From: Caldilineaceae bacterium
GTDB taxonomy: Bacteria > Chloroflexota > Anaerolineae > Caldilineales > Caldilineaceae
Direction of reading: 5' to 3'
Assembly: GCA_019637645.1 (NCBI GenBank)
Contig: JAHBVH010000006.1
Span: 62,001-126,000 of the forward strand
DNA: 64,000 nt
The notes below the pieces were generated by a model, which was not told the DNA's origin, made no database searches, and worked only from the letters and a program-made list of their open reading frames with translations. Numbering within the stretch: position 1 is the first letter of the stretch; each line of letters begins with the position of its first letter. Below are positions 16,959 to 27,203 of this stretch, piece by piece. A program made the position numbers and the translations under genes.

Positions 16959-19034
16959 ATGCTTGAGTTGCTGAAGCAACGCTTCAGTCGTCATACCGAC
17001 TTTTTCTTAGGTTGGCTGCTCTTTGTTACCTTCCGGCTGGGCACGGTGTGGTTCTTTCGCCCGGGTGGCTACATTCGGGACTATAGCGATCTCATCTTCT
17101 ATCAGACACGGGCAAGTTGGCAGGATTTTGGCCTCCTGCCCTATCGTGACTATTGGTCTGAATATCCACCCCTCTTTGCTTGGCTCACCCTCTGGATCGA
17201 TACCCTCAGTCGACGCATTCCGCTTTGGGAAGATGAGCGGCTATGGTATGTTGTGCTGTTTGGCCTGCTCATGGTCGCGGCCGAAGGGGTGACGCTATTA
17301 TCCCTCTATTGGCTGGCGCGACGGCTCTATGGGGCAAGCGCCTTCCGGGTTGTTTGGCTCTATGCGGGCTTCTTTCTACCGGTTTATTTACTGAGCGGCT
17401 GGTTTGATGCGCTACCGGTTGCCACGGTGATGGTCGGCTTGGTCATTGCGGTCAACCAACCCCAATGGGGTGGGGCGCTACTCTTTGGCTTGATCACCGG
17501 AATAGGCGGCTTGCTTAAACTGGTGCCACTGGCCCTGACCGCGCTATTGCCCCTCGCCACCAAACGGATCAGCCGCTGGTTCGTGGGGATTGGCACGGCG
17601 CTTTTGGTCATGCTGCTTGGCTATGGCATCGCCTACCAGCAAGGCCCTGTGATGACCATGGCCTCGCTCCGTTCCTTGCGCGAACGTTCTGGTTGGAGCA
17701 CGCTTTATGCCTGGAGCAATGGCTATACCCGTTTAGGCAAAGTGCTTGGCGATGTCTTTGATCCCATGGCCGACGTAAGCTTGTATGCTTCGTGGTACCC
17801 GGAGCGGCTGATTTGGCTCTTTTGGCTGGCCGTTGGTGCGCTACTTTTTGCCCTGGCCTATCGGCAAGCGCCAACACCCCAATCCCCACGTCGCCTCGTG
17901 CTCTTTGCCGCTCTCACCTATGCGATTTTACTAGTCGCCTATCCGGCCTGGAATCCGCAATATCTATTATATCTTCTACCTTTTTTGGTCTTAGTTTGGC
18001 CGAACGTGCGTGGCGTACTCTATGCGCTGTTGCTCAGCGCGGTGGTCTTGCTCGAACATCCCATCTACCACAATCTTTTGGGGCCAGGCTACGCCCCGGC
18101 TTATGCAAACTTGGTTGAGGCGGATTACAAAGAGCTGTTGCTCTTGCTCATCATTGGGCGTACCTTCTTGTTGCTGGTTGTCGCGCTGAACCTTGCGCTA
18201 GAACTGCTGCGCCCCCAAACACGCGTGCGCTGGCTGCCTGTCCTAGCCACCGTTTGTACGTTTGGGCTCCTCGTGAGTGCAACACCGCAATTTGTCCAAG
18301 CCTATCAAGCAGGGCGCTTGGCCACCAGCCCACTACGTTCGCTCGTGCGCCTGCTCAATACCACCGATCAGGATTGGCCCGTCGTCAGCCAACAGCTGGC
18401 CCTTGGTCGCGAGCTGCGTCCGCTACTCACCGCGCCAGAGCGACTGATCTTGATGGGGGGACGCCCAGGGCGGCTTGAACCGCTGCCGAGCGTGGCGCAA
18501 CAGGGCGCGTTTCTCTATTTGCAAGCGGAAAATGACGATCTGTCACTGGCCCCCATGACCAATGCCGCTTATCGTTGTGAAATGGCGCTGACCATTCGCC
18601 AATGGCAGCTTTGGTATTGCAATGGCGCCCCAATTACACCAGTTGCCCGCTTTGCGGCTGGCGTGGAGTTGCTCGGGGCCAGCCAGCCGGTATTGGTGCA
18701 GGATCGGCTTCACCTAACCCTTCTGTGGCGCACGCAAGCACCCATCGCGGCGGATTACACCGTCTTTGTGCATCTGGTCGATCACAACGGGACCATGATC
18801 GGCCAGTGGGATCAAATGCCAGGAGCCAATACCAATCCCACCACGACCTGGCTCCCCAATACCGTTGTTGTGGATGACTATCAGATCCCGCTCCAACGCA
18901 CTGGCGCGCCGCCCTATCAAGTGCTGGTGGGGCTCTATGCACCGACAACCGGCGCGCGCCTTGCCATTGAGCAGAGCACACGTCCCTTGCTCAGTGATGA
19001 TCGTCTGCAACTCTATGAAGTCACCTTACCATGA
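16959..19034 (+). CDS. Polytopic GT-C type glycosyltransferase-like protein with C-terminal ectodomain
   Basis: Integral membrane protein with about 11-12 hydrophobic helices across residues 15-450. It is typical of GT-C sugar transferases that use polyprenyl-phosphate sugars: an early extracytoplasmic loop with acidic and aromatic residues (YWSEYPPLFAW) replaces the usual Asp-Glu. Residues about 470-690 form a soluble beta-sandwich (TVFVHLVDHNGTMIGQWDQ, YQVLVGLYAPTTGARL) likely outside the membrane. Start is uncertain: ATG 16959, ATG 16923 or TTG 16917, none with a clear ribosome-binding site. The stop overlaps the next start (ATGA), showing translational coupling. Confidence 0.7.
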   Translation: MLELLKQRFSRHTDFFLGWLLFVTFRLGTVWFFRPGGYIRDYSDLIFYQTRASWQDFGLLPYRDYWSEYPPLFAWLTLWIDTLSRRIPLWEDERLWYVVLFGLLMVAAEGVTLLSLYWLARRLYGASAFRVVWLYAGFFLPVYLLSGWFDALPVATVMVGLVIAVNQPQWGGALLFGLITGIGGLLKLVPLALTALLPLATKRISRWFVGIGTALLVMLLGYGIAYQQGPVMTMASLRSLRERSGWSTLYAWSNGYTRLGKVLGDVFDPMADVSLYASWYPERLIWLFWLAVGALLFALAYRQAPTPQSPRRLVLFAALTYAILLVAYPAWNPQYLLYLLPFLVLVWPNVRGVLYALLLSAVVLLEHPIYHNLLGPGYAPAYANLVEADYKELLLLLIIGRTFLLLVVALNLALELLRPQTRVRWLPVLATVCTFGLLVSATPQFVQAYQAGRLATSPLRSLVRLLNTTDQDWPVVSQQLALGRELRPLLTAPERLILMGGRPGRLEPLPSVAQQGAFLYLQAENDDLSLAPMTNAAYRCEMALTIRQWQLWYCNGAPITPVARFAAGVELLGASQPVLVQDRLHLTLLWRTQAPIAADYTVFVHLVDHNGTMIGQWDQMPGANTNPTTTWLPNTVVVDDYQIPLQRTGAPPYQVLVGLYAPTTGARLAIEQSTRPLLSDDRLQLYEVTLP

Positions 19035-21307
19035 ACCAAGCTCATTCTTTGCGCCCTCTTCATTTTTCCTACAACCTTTCGGCTACCTTGGGGGAAGGGT
19101 TACTCCTCGTGCTGGGCCTGGCGCTCTTTGCCCTCCAAGCCTTGACCATCTCTCCCCATAAATCCGCCGCCTTTGATGAACAGTATCATCTCGCCGCGGG
19201 CTATAGCTACTGGAAAACTGGCGACTTCCGCCTCGCCACGACGCACCCGCCCCTCATGGGGTTGATTGGGGCCAGCGCGCTGTTGGGTGACGATACCATT
19301 GTGCTACCGCTCGACCACCCAGCTTGGCAAGCGGGTGACCGCTTTCTCTTCTCCGATGTTTTTTTGTGGGAGGCGAATCCCGATCCCCAAGCGCTCCTCG
19401 TGGCCGCACGCCAACCCATCGTGTTGGTCGGGCTGTTCTTACTTTTGGTGATCTATAGCTGGGCGCGCCAGCTTTGGGGACGCAATGGCGCGCTCTTTGT
19501 TCTCTTGCTGGCGGTCTTTGACCCCAATCTATTGGCTAACGCGCGGGTTGTCACCACCGACTTGGGTTTGAGCTGTTTTCTCGCTCTAGCCAGTTGGTGT
19601 TTGTGGGCTTGGCTCGAAAAGCCACGGGGATGGAAACTTGTAGTCATCGGGCTAGCCGCGGGCTTGGCAATGAGTGCCAAATATACAGGGCTACTTTTTT
19701 GGCCCGCGGCGCTGTTCTTGATCTTGGTCTATCCTCGCCAGGCAGACCAGCCCCCCCGGTGGCAACGGCTGCTGGCGTTGGTTGGCATGGGGCTGGTGGC
19801 ATGCACAGTCGTCTGGGCCGTCTACCGGTTTACCCTTGGTCCCATGGTCGATGGTCCGCTGCCGTGGCCGTTGCCAGCGCCCTTTTATTGGCAACAACTG
19901 TGGTGGTCCTTTACCCGCATCATCGATCTACAAGCGGCTCGGCTCGACTTTTTCTGGGGCGAGGCCGGCGCTGGCTGGTGGAACTATTTCCCGGTGGCCC
20001 TTGCCCTCAAGACCCCATTGCCCCTCTTGCTGTTGGCCCTGTTGGGTGGCTGGTATACCTTGCGTCAACACCAGGGTAAGGTCGTGCTGGCCTTGTGGAC
20101 CCTCCCATTGCTCTTTTTGGCATTGGGCATGAGCGGCATCTTGACCATTGGCTACCGCCATCTGCTGCCCGCCATTCCCCTGCTCCTCGTCCAGGCTGGT
20201 GGTGCCGTAGTTTGGGCTACACAATGGCAACGCCCACGCTGGGGTTATGGGCTCCTTGCCGTTTGTGCGCTTTGGTTCTTGGTCAGCGTTCTGCGCGTCT
20301 ACCCGCATCAGGATGCCTATTTTAATGAGCTGGCCGGGCCGTGGCCCCAGTGGAGCAGCTACTTGGTCGATTCGAATCTGGATTGGGGGCAGGATCTACC
20401 GGCTCTGCGCGATTGGATGGCGGCCCAAGGCGTTGCGACCGTCAACTTGGCCTACTTTGGCAAGGCCGTTCCCGAAGCCTATGGCATCCACTACCAGCCT
20501 TTGCCTGGCTATCTGCGCTTTGTCGAAGGGGTTGAGCTAAATGCGTATAACCCCTTCACGCCCGAACCGGGTTGGTATGCCATTAGCGCGACCAGTCTCC
20601 GGCTAGGTTTGATGCAGCCAGAGAGTGTGGATCTCTATGCCTTCTTCCGCGACCAAGTGCCGGTCGGTCGCGCGGGCTATTCGATCTATCTCTACCAGGT
20701 GAGTTATCCGGCGGACCTACCGGTAGAGCGGCGCGTGCTCTACGGCGAAGCCGCTTCTCGTTTGCCAGCGGATCATTTAGGGGCCGATCAAGCGGGTAGG
20801 CTGCCGCAACGGGTTCAGGTCAAGTGGGTGCAGTCGCCAGAAACGGCGCTCTATCCGCTTGGCCAAGGCTTGGTCCTACCGACCGGGCCAACCTACCATC
20901 CGGTCGATGCGAATTTTGAAGACATTTTTACCTTCCTTGGCTATGCCACAGCAGCAACCAATGCCAAACCGGGGGATGACGTGACCTTCACCCTCTTCTG
21001 GCGCAAAGGCACCCAACCCATGCCCATGCCAGCCCCCACCCGCGGCAATGCGCTTTCGATGTTTTTACATATTACCGGGGACGATCCAACCCAGATCATC
21101 ACCCAATTTGACGGCTGGCGCACGGCGCTCCGTGGTTTGGAAGACGGGGATGTTATCGCCATGCCCGCGACGGTGTCACTCGGCGACGATATTCCAGCAG
21201 GCGTCTACCCCATTCGGCTCGGCCTCTACTCACCCCAATCCTGGGCGCGCTTGACGGTGCAAGGAGCAGACCATGTCCAAATTGGCACCCTGGTGGTGAC
21301 GCCATGA
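19031..21307 (+). CDS. Phospholipid carrier-dependent glycosyltransferase (PMT/ArnT-like) with C-terminal ectodomain
   Basis: GT-C enzyme predicted to transfer a sugar from a polyprenyl-phosphate donor outside the membrane. After the first helix comes FDEQYHLAAGYSYWKTGD with the Asp-Glu pair expected in PMT/ArnT, followed by the THPPLMG segment. About 10-12 helices run to residue ~430, with the large loop ELAGPWPQWSSYLVDSNLD that is usual in this group. Residues ~600-755 are a beta-sandwich (TFLGYATAATNAKPGDDVTFTLFWR). It overlaps both neighbours by ATGA. Confidence 0.85.
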   Translation: MNQAHSLRPLHFSYNLSATLGEGLLLVLGLALFALQALTISPHKSAAFDEQYHLAAGYSYWKTGDFRLATTHPPLMGLIGASALLGDDTIVLPLDHPAWQAGDRFLFSDVFLWEANPDPQALLVAARQPIVLVGLFLLLVIYSWARQLWGRNGALFVLLLAVFDPNLLANARVVTTDLGLSCFLALASWCLWAWLEKPRGWKLVVIGLAAGLAMSAKYTGLLFWPAALFLILVYPRQADQPPRWQRLLALVGMGLVACTVVWAVYRFTLGPMVDGPLPWPLPAPFYWQQLWWSFTRIIDLQAARLDFFWGEAGAGWWNYFPVALALKTPLPLLLLALLGGWYTLRQHQGKVVLALWTLPLLFLALGMSGILTIGYRHLLPAIPLLLVQAGGAVVWATQWQRPRWGYGLLAVCALWFLVSVLRVYPHQDAYFNELAGPWPQWSSYLVDSNLDWGQDLPALRDWMAAQGVATVNLAYFGKAVPEAYGIHYQPLPGYLRFVEGVELNAYNPFTPEPGWYAISATSLRLGLMQPESVDLYAFFRDQVPVGRAGYSIYLYQVSYPADLPVERRVLYGEAASRLPADHLGADQAGRLPQRVQVKWVQSPETALYPLGQGLVLPTGPTYHPVDANFEDIFTFLGYATAATNAKPGDDVTFTLFWRKGTQPMPMPAPTRGNALSMFLHITGDDPTQIITQFDGWRTALRGLEDGDVIAMPATVSLGDDIPAGVYPIRLGLYSPQSWARLTVQGADHVQIGTLVVTP

Positions 21308-23166
21308 AACGCTGGTTGCCGCTTGTGATTGGGCTGGTCGGTGCGCTGCTATTAGTGACGGCGGGTGGCTGGAGTTTCGGGATCAAAGCGCTGTGGGCCT
21401 TTAGCTTTTTGATCTATGTCCCCCTGGCGCTGCGCATGCTGCTGGGCGGGGTACTCTTGGCGAGTGCAGTGCTGGCGATCGTTCCCCGTTTCGCGGACAA
21501 AGTTGCTAGGCTCACGGTGCCAAGGCTCCCCTTGGGTGGGCTCTTTTTTCTGCTTGTCGCCGGGCTCTGTTTCTGGTTCTGGCGCGAACAGACCCACCAT
21601 GGGGACGCCTTGCTTAAATTGCAGTTACTGAGCACGCGCACCTTGACCACCGATCCCTATGTCTGGAAAGAGCCGCTCGATAGTCTGAGCGCCTATAGCC
21701 TTACAAGCTTGGGGCGGCGCTGGCAATGGTCACCGGCCACCGCGGTAGCGCTGCTCAGTGTTGGCGCGGGGTTGGTCTACAGCATGGCGCTCCTGGTTGT
21801 GAGCCGTTGGTTGGCCCAGACGCGCGCCCAACAGGTCACCTATGTGATTGCCCTCAGTGCGCTTGGCAGCAGTCAACTTTGGTTTGGGCATATTGAAAAT
21901 TATAGTTTGGTCACCGCGGCGACCTTTGTAACCATTGTCCTGGCCATTGGCTATCTGCAACAGCGGGTGCGCTTGGGCTGGGTGGGCTTGGCCGCGGGGC
22001 TGGCGGTTAGCTTTCACCCCCAGGCGCTCTTTGCCATGCCCGCGCTCCTGCTCTTGCTGCGCCACCGCAAAGATTGGCAGTCCCTCGTGATCCTAGGCAG
22101 CAGTGCCTTGAGTGTGCTGCTGCTCACGGTCGGTACCCTGTGGTGGCTGGGCGTGCCGTTGCCTGGCTTTGCCCAAGGCTATGCCGGGGACGATCAACTC
22201 TTCTGGCGCTTTTCCGAAGCATTGCAACCAAGCCAACTCCGCGATGACCTCAACAATCTCTGGCTGATCGCGCCCCTCTTTCTGCTTTGGCTACTCGTTG
22301 GTGGCTGGCGCATGGTCCAAGGGGCGCTCGGCCGCGATCCCATCTTTCGCTATCTCACTGGGGTGAGCGTAGGTCTCCTTGTCTATCACGTTGCTTTTCA
22401 GAATGATCTCCCCCGCTGGCGCGACTGGGATCTCTTTGCCATTGTGGCACCGGCCCTTACGCTCTGGGGGATCTACAGTTGGTGGCTGCCGAGCCCAGCG
22501 GCAACAGCGAACCACCATCACACCGCGCCGTGCCACCACATGCCCCTCTGGCCCGCCTTGACCTTTGCCACCCTTTTCACCCTGGCGTGGGTAGGCACGA
22601 ATCATCACTATACGCTGTTGCAACCCCATAGCGACCAACGCGGGTTGTATCAAACGTACCGGCTCCTGGATTTGCGGGAGCTCCTACCGAGCGCGACGAT
22701 TACGCCGGATACGCCGATTTGCAATGAGCCCACCGGCTGCGAGCGGGTGATGGCAACGACCTTTCTCATGCCGCAAGATGGCGATGAGCGCCCCGTGATC
22801 TTTGCCCATGCCCCGACAGAAGTAACTTGGAACCTCACGCTACCGCCGACGGCCACTTTTCTCTGGCTGAGCCCGGCCCTCGATCCGGTGGCTTGGGGCT
22901 GGGGCGGGGATGGCGTCACCTTCACCGTCATCATTCGTCACCAACAAGGGGAGGAGCAACTCTGGTCGCGCCACCTCTCACCGACAGAACCGGCGGATTT
23001 AGATTGGCAAGAGATCCAGCTCGATTTGTCGCCCTATGCGGGCCAATCGGTAACACTCCTACTTGTCACGACCCCTGGAATGGCGGATAATAATGCTGCG
23101 GACCGAGCCGGTTGGGGAATGCCCTGGCTCATGCAAGGCACCGTGGATCGCCGCTTTATGCCATGA
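21304..23166 (+). CDS. Polytopic membrane protein, GT-C-like, with C-terminal carbohydrate-binding-like domain
   Basis: Third member of the coupled membrane operon. About 11 hydrophobic helices run to residue ~440. The segment LWFGHIENYSLVTAA resembles a motif in uncharacterised GT-C-like membrane proteins of Chloroflexota and Planctomycetota. Residues ~500-615 are a galactose-binding-like beta-sandwich (WQEIQLDLSPYAGQSVTLLLVTTPG, ending in WGMPWLMQG) similar in style to the small protein at 27766-28407. No clear catalytic Asp-Glu pair is seen, so it may be a partner rather than an enzyme. Confidence 0.65.
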   Translation: MKRWLPLVIGLVGALLLVTAGGWSFGIKALWAFSFLIYVPLALRMLLGGVLLASAVLAIVPRFADKVARLTVPRLPLGGLFFLLVAGLCFWFWREQTHHGDALLKLQLLSTRTLTTDPYVWKEPLDSLSAYSLTSLGRRWQWSPATAVALLSVGAGLVYSMALLVVSRWLAQTRAQQVTYVIALSALGSSQLWFGHIENYSLVTAATFVTIVLAIGYLQQRVRLGWVGLAAGLAVSFHPQALFAMPALLLLLRHRKDWQSLVILGSSALSVLLLTVGTLWWLGVPLPGFAQGYAGDDQLFWRFSEALQPSQLRDDLNNLWLIAPLFLLWLLVGGWRMVQGALGRDPIFRYLTGVSVGLLVYHVAFQNDLPRWRDWDLFAIVAPALTLWGIYSWWLPSPAATANHHHTAPCHHMPLWPALTFATLFTLAWVGTNHHYTLLQPHSDQRGLYQTYRLLDLRELLPSATITPDTPICNEPTGCERVMATTFLMPQDGDERPVIFAHAPTEVTWNLTLPPTATFLWLSPALDPVAWGWGGDGVTFTVIIRHQQGEEQLWSRHLSPTEPADLDWQEIQLDLSPYAGQSVTLLLVTTPGMADNNAADRAGWGMPWLMQGTVDRRFMP

Positions 23167-24050
23167 GAGAAGAGAGTATAGGCTTTAGTATGACAAAACG
23201 ACAACAGACGCTGTTAGGGGTATTTGCCCATCCAGATGATGAAAGCTTTGGGCCAGGCGGCTCGCTGGCGCGCTATGCCGCCGAGGGGAAACAAGTCCAT
23301 GTCATTATCGCCACCGATGGCATTGCTGGCTCGGTGGAAGATCCGAAACATCTGGTCAGCCACGAAACATTGGCCCAGGTGCGCTCTGCCGAGCTATCCA
23401 ACGCCGCCGTGGCGTTGGGGGTGACGACCATTTGGTCCTTGCCCTACCGGGATAGCGGCATGCGCAACACAGCAGAGAACCTGCATCCCCAGGCCCTGTT
23501 CCAGCAGCCCCACGAAGTGTTGACACAAGAGTTAGTCGAGTATATCAAACGGCTGCAACCGGATGTCATTGTCACCCACGATCCCTATGGTGGCTACGGC
23601 CATCCCGATCATATTCGTCTTTGCGAAACTGTAACCGCGGCCTTTCACCTTGTCCGCGGCGAAATGCAACGTCGCCCTAGTGGCTATCATGGCCCCCAAA
23701 AGCTCTACTACACGGCTTTTGACAAGCGCATGCTCAAGGTGATGGTAAAAGTAATGCCCCTCATGGGCCAAGATCCGACGGCAATTGGACGCAATAAAGA
23801 TATTAACCTCGTTGAAATTAGCGGGTGGGAAACACCAGTCCATGCGCAGATCAACATCGAGCCCTATTTGCCCAATAAGACGGCGGCCAGCCAAGCCCAT
23901 GCCAGCCAATATAGTGGCGGACCGGCCTTTACGCGCTTCCTCCCCCCCTTCTTGCGGCGGCGCTTCCTCATCCATGAGACCTTTACGCGCGCCTATCCCG
24001 CGCCCAATGGGAGTGTCGAAACCGATCTATTCGACGGGATTGGCGGTTAA
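23163..24050 (+). CDS. PIG-L/LmbE family deacetylase
   Basis: Zinc-dependent N-deacetylase acting on N-acetylglucosamine-containing glycoconjugates or related compounds. Metal ligands are in [15 protein letters not shown] (AHPDDE) near the N terminus and in [14 protein letters not shown] (HPDH) near residue 140. The start overlaps the previous stop (ATGA), as throughout this operon; ATG at 23190 is an alternative that begins just before the conserved strand. The context with three membrane sugar transferases points to deacetylation of a cell-surface glycan or lipid-linked sugar, an inference from position. A GC-rich hairpin follows. Confidence 0.9.
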   Translation: MREESIGFSMTKRQQTLLGVFAHPDDESFGPGGSLARYAAEGKQVHVIIATDGIAGSVEDPKHLVSHETLAQVRSAELSNAAVALGVTTIWSLPYRDSGMRNTAENLHPQALFQQPHEVLTQELVEYIKRLQPDVIVTHDPYGGYGHPDHIRLCETVTAAFHLVRGEMQRRPSGYHGPQKLYYTAFDKRMLKVMVKVMPLMGQDPTAIGRNKDINLVEISGWETPVHAQINIEPYLPNKTAASQAHASQYSGGPAFTRFLPPFLRRRFLIHETFTRAYPAPNGSVETDLFDGIGG

Positions 24051-24062
24051 GTAACCGCTTAA

Positions 24063-24093
24063 GCGCTGCCCGGTTTGTAAAACCGGGCAGCGC
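24063..24093. terminator. Hairpin after the glycosyltransferase/PIG-L operon
   Basis: Perfect 14-bp GC-rich inverted repeat (24063-24076 and 24080-24093) with a 3-nt loop, 12 nt after the deacetylase stop. No U tract, so termination is only likely. The arms end in CGGTTT/AAACCG like several other palindromes here. Confidence 0.6.
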
Positions 24094-24193
24094 GTTGGTA
24101 GGCAGCTGTGGAGACCACAGAGCCAGCCAGATGCTGGGCATCTGGCGTAGGGCCTCGATCATTCGCTATTTTCAGAAAATAGAGTACTGTCGT

Positions 24194-24424
24194 ATGGAGA
24201 TTCACGAACAGCTTTATATTGGCGATGTCGTTGAGATGCGTAAGGCCCATCCTTGTGGTGGTGTGGCGTGGGAAGTGGTCCGCGTCGGCGCGGATATTGG
24301 GTTGCGCTGTCTCACTTGTGACCGCCGTGTCATGTTGCCACGGCGGCAATTTGCTCGGCGCGCCAAGAAATTTATTCGGCGGGGCCTCCCTGGGGTCGAT
24401 TCCGCCAAGGAGAGTAGCGCATGA
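24194..24424 (+). CDS. DUF951 family protein
   Basis: 76-residue protein of the DUF951 family, function unknown. Recognisable features are the [15 protein letters not shown] start, [14 protein letters not shown], and a CxxC-like pair (C-L-T-C) suggesting metal or nucleic-acid binding, then a basic [14 protein letters not shown] tail. In Firmicutes such genes often neighbour the GTPase ychF. The ATG at 24194 is chosen because the longer reading lacks family similarity. The stop overlaps the next start by 4 nt. Confidence 0.85.
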   Translation: MEIHEQLYIGDVVEMRKAHPCGGVAWEVVRVGADIGLRCLTCDRRVMLPRRQFARRAKKFIRRGLPGVDSAKESSA

Positions 24425-25173
24425 AACGAACAGAATTGACTGCCTATCTAGACCAATATTTACGGATTGCTGAGATTCGCGATTATGGACCACAGGGGCT
24501 ACAGGTTGAAGGCCGAGAAGAGGTGCAACAGATTGTGGGCATGGTCGACGCGCATCAGCCTTGTATTGATGCAGCGCTAGAGCAGGGCGCGGATCTGATC
24601 TTGGTCCATCATGGCATTTTTTGGGGGCCGCCCAAATTGTTGGCGGGCAGCTATGGCCGCTTGGTTCGCACCCTCTTTAGCGCCGATGTCAATCTCTATG
24701 CCGCCCACCTAGCGCTCGATGCGCACCCCGACGTGGGGAACAATGCCGAGTTAGCCAGACGTTTAGGACTGGAAGTCGCATCGTGGTGGGGCAACGCCAA
24801 CGGCGTTAAACTTGCGGCCCTGGCTGTTAGCGAGCATGGCGTCAAGCTCGACTACTTGGTCGATCGCTTTGTCCAGACCGTTGGCCCAGTGAAATTAGTA
24901 CAATCCTATGGACCACGCGTGGTCCATCGCGTTGGCATTCTCAGTGGCTTTGGCGCACGGGAGATCGAAGAGGCCGCCAAGTTAGGCTGTGATCTCTATA
25001 TCACCGGGGAGACCAGCCATGCCCAATATTATGATGCGCAAAACGCGGGCATGAACGTGCTATACGGGGGTCATTATACAACCGAGACGGTTGGCGTCCA
25101 GGCGCTAGGTCAACACCTACAGGAAAGATTTGCGCTTGACTTTACCTTTATCGATCTACCAACGGGCCTCTAA
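24421..25173 (+). CDS. Nif3-like dinuclear metal centre protein (DUF34/YbgI family)
   Basis: Conserved protein that in its family forms toroidal hexamers with a two-metal site; its biochemical role is debated (GTP cyclohydrolase I type 2-like, metal insertion). Visible ligands are [11 protein letters not shown] (His-His), [16 protein letters not shown], and the C-terminal [14 protein letters not shown] with His and Glu. At 250 residues it is the short form without the inserted PII-like domain. ATGA overlap with the DUF951 gene implies a joint unit. Confidence 0.92.
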   Translation: MKRTELTAYLDQYLRIAEIRDYGPQGLQVEGREEVQQIVGMVDAHQPCIDAALEQGADLILVHHGIFWGPPKLLAGSYGRLVRTLFSADVNLYAAHLALDAHPDVGNNAELARRLGLEVASWWGNANGVKLAALAVSEHGVKLDYLVDRFVQTVGPVKLVQSYGPRVVHRVGILSGFGAREIEEAAKLGCDLYITGETSHAQYYDAQNAGMNVLYGGHYTTETVGVQALGQHLQERFALDFTFIDLPTGL

Positions 25174-25252
25174 CGCAGCTAGCACTTCTCCTAGGCTGAC
25201 CCTGGACAAAGATACGCTGGCCGGGCCTGTTCAACCTAGAGACCCTGGCAAT

Positions 25253-25282
25253 TTGTGGCAACCTTGCGAGCGATGCTATAGT
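25253..25282 (+). promoter_or_regulatory. Candidate promoter giving a leaderless transcript
   Basis: TTGTGG (25253-25258) and TATAGT (25277-25282) are spaced by 18 bp. The -10 ends only 7 nt before the ATG at 25290, so transcription would start at or next to the start codon. No ribosome-binding site can fit between. Confidence 0.5.
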
Positions 25283-25289
25283 ATGGCCC

Positions 25290-26702
25290 ATGAGTAATGA
25301 ACAACCAATCCTACCTCAGCCTGAACTCCCCACAGACGAGAAAAACCTAGCGGGGGAAACCACAGAGAAAGAAGCTCTTGTGGCGGGCGCGGTGAATGCC
25401 CCGGTGAATGACACCGCAAATGACACCGTGGATCATTCTGTGGGTCGCCGTCGTTTTCTAGGCGGCATGGCGAGTGGTTTGTTATCGCTGGTGGCCGCGG
25501 CTTGTGGCCGTGACCGGGCGACGCCGACCCCCACCCTCCGGCCAACTGCGACCGCGGTTAGCCAGTCTAGCTTGATCCCAACGCCCACCAAGGCCGACTA
25601 TTATACCTATCTACCCTTTGCCCATCGGGAAGGGGATGCAGCCGTGGCCGCGGTGCCCACCGAAACGCCGCTGCCAACCGAAACCCCGACCCCTGCCGAA
25701 CCAACAGCGACACCCCCGCCGCCACCGACACCGACACCTAGCGCCACCCCTTTTCCCGCGGGTCGGCCCAGCAAATTGGGCTTTGTGGTGGGGCGCAATC
25801 ACCCCGAAATCTTCGAGATGCTCAAAACAAAGGCGGTGTCGGCGATCTGTACCCTGGAATTGGATGTTAATTTTGCGGCGCAGATTAAGCAGACCTCGCC
25901 CAATACTCTGTTGATTGGCCGCTTGCCCCATTTGGAGCAGGTGCAGTTGGGTGTGTTCGATCCAATCCCGGCTGCCCAAGCCTTTGTCAACGAAGTCATG
26001 GTCTTTGCGGGCGATGAACGACGGCGCACCTACTTTGATGGGTGGCAATCTTATAATGAGCCCGCCATTGGCAGTGCCGACGACATGAAGAAGCTGGCGG
26101 ATTTTGAGGCAGAGCGCACCCGGCTCCTGGCGGCGCAGGGGATTCGGAGTGTGATCGGCAACTTTGCGACAGGTACACCTGAGTTGGAGATGTGGCAACA
26201 TTTTCTGCCCGCCATCCAAGCCGCCAAAGAGTACAATGGTTGGTTGGGTCTTCATGAATATTCAGCCCCCACCATCTATTATTTGAGTACACGCGATAAC
26301 CAGGGACGCTATCCGGGCGTCTCTCCCGAAGATACGGGCTGGTTGACGTTGCGCTATCGCCAGGTATACAATCAGATCTTGAAACCGGCCAACTTGGCTA
26401 TCCCCCTCGTCTTTACTGAATTAGGCGTGGATGGCTTGGTGACCAACCGGCCCGGGCCGCCCGAGGCCAAAGGCTGGCAGGATTTCCAAACCTACTGGCG
26501 CGATAATGGGTATGGCCTATGGGGGCCAGGGGCCTATATTGAGCAGTTGGCTTGGTTCGACGAAGCCATGCGCCAAGATAGTTATGTCTTAGGTGGCTGT
26601 ATCTTTTCGCTGGCGGGGAGTGATGGCTGGCAATCCTATGATCTGCTGGGGCCAGCCGCTGGCGTACTAAAGCAATATCTAACCGTTCATGCACCGGCCT
26701 AG
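25290..26702 (+). CDS. Tat-exported, lipoprotein-like glycoside hydrolase-fold protein
   Basis: The N terminus carries a twin-arginine signal ([21 protein letters not shown], residues ~51-71) preceded by a long polar extension; the Cys after the hydrophobic core may be lipidated. Residues ~75-165 are a Pro/Thr linker containing YTYLPFA, a motif common in secreted Chloroflexota proteins. Residues ~170-470 resemble a clan GH-A (beta/alpha)8 barrel: [11 protein letters not shown] has the Asn-Glu-Pro of the acid/base strand and [10 protein letters not shown] the likely nucleophile Glu. Acts outside the cell; substrate unknown. Confidence 0.7.
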   Translation: MSNEQPILPQPELPTDEKNLAGETTEKEALVAGAVNAPVNDTANDTVDHSVGRRRFLGGMASGLLSLVAAACGRDRATPTPTLRPTATAVSQSSLIPTPTKADYYTYLPFAHREGDAAVAAVPTETPLPTETPTPAEPTATPPPPPTPTPSATPFPAGRPSKLGFVVGRNHPEIFEMLKTKAVSAICTLELDVNFAAQIKQTSPNTLLIGRLPHLEQVQLGVFDPIPAAQAFVNEVMVFAGDERRRTYFDGWQSYNEPAIGSADDMKKLADFEAERTRLLAAQGIRSVIGNFATGTPELEMWQHFLPAIQAAKEYNGWLGLHEYSAPTIYYLSTRDNQGRYPGVSPEDTGWLTLRYRQVYNQILKPANLAIPLVFTELGVDGLVTNRPGPPEAKGWQDFQTYWRDNGYGLWGPGAYIEQLAWFDEAMRQDSYVLGGCIFSLAGSDGWQSYDLLGPAAGVLKQYLTVHAPA

Positions 26703-26743
26703 ACCACTCGCTAGCGCGGTCATTTTCTTGAAAGTATCTGTTC

Positions 26744-27142
26744 ATGTCCATTGTGGAGATTCACACGCGTTTGGCCGATAGTGCCAGCCTTTTTATTGGT
26801 GTGCTAGGTCTTTGGGCCCTCTTTTTATGGTTCCGGTCACGCCCACTCGATGGCAATTGGTTTGGGGCTGCCATGATTGGCGAGCTATTGCTGGTAGCCC
26901 AAGGGTTGCTTGGCGCGTATCTCTACTATGTCATGGGGCTAGGCGTGGCTTTGCCCAGACCCTTTATTCATATTCTGTACGGTGTTGTTTCTCTTGTGAC
27001 CTTGCCAGCCGCCCAAAGTTATTTTGGTCAGCTCGAAGATGAAAAAGTGAAAGCATTAGCAATGGCTGCGGCTTGTTTATTCCTGTGGGGGATTGTTTTG
27101 CGCGCCTCACACGTTGCACAATATGCAGGACCGACCTTATAG
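26744..27142 (+). CDS. Small four-helix membrane protein
   Basis: 132 residues with four hydrophobic segments (about 15-32, 42-63, 72-92 and 105-122). Conserved-looking features are His7 in VEIHTRLADSA near the N terminus, the FIHILYGVVSLVTLP helix and His near the C terminus (ASHVAQYAGP), which could bind haem or metal; that is speculative. Unknown function. It lies between the exported glycosidase-like gene and the HNH gene, same strand, with short gaps. Confidence 0.6.
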   Translation: MSIVEIHTRLADSASLFIGVLGLWALFLWFRSRPLDGNWFGAAMIGELLLVAQGLLGAYLYYVMGLGVALPRPFIHILYGVVSLVTLPAAQSYFGQLEDEKVKALAMAAACLFLWGIVLRASHVAQYAGPTL

Positions 27143-27203
27143 ATTCTGGAAAGCAGTGGCTCCTGCGCGGGTGTAGGCGCTCTTTGATCGAAGAGCGGAG
27201 CGT

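Noticed and set aside
25630..25770. Short tandem repeats in CCNACNCCN codons
   Set aside because: Explained by the Pro/Thr linker of the exported protein.
25611..26255. Open frame antisense to the glycosidase-like gene
   Set aside because: Shadow of the Pro/Thr linker and barrel coding sequence; no motif.
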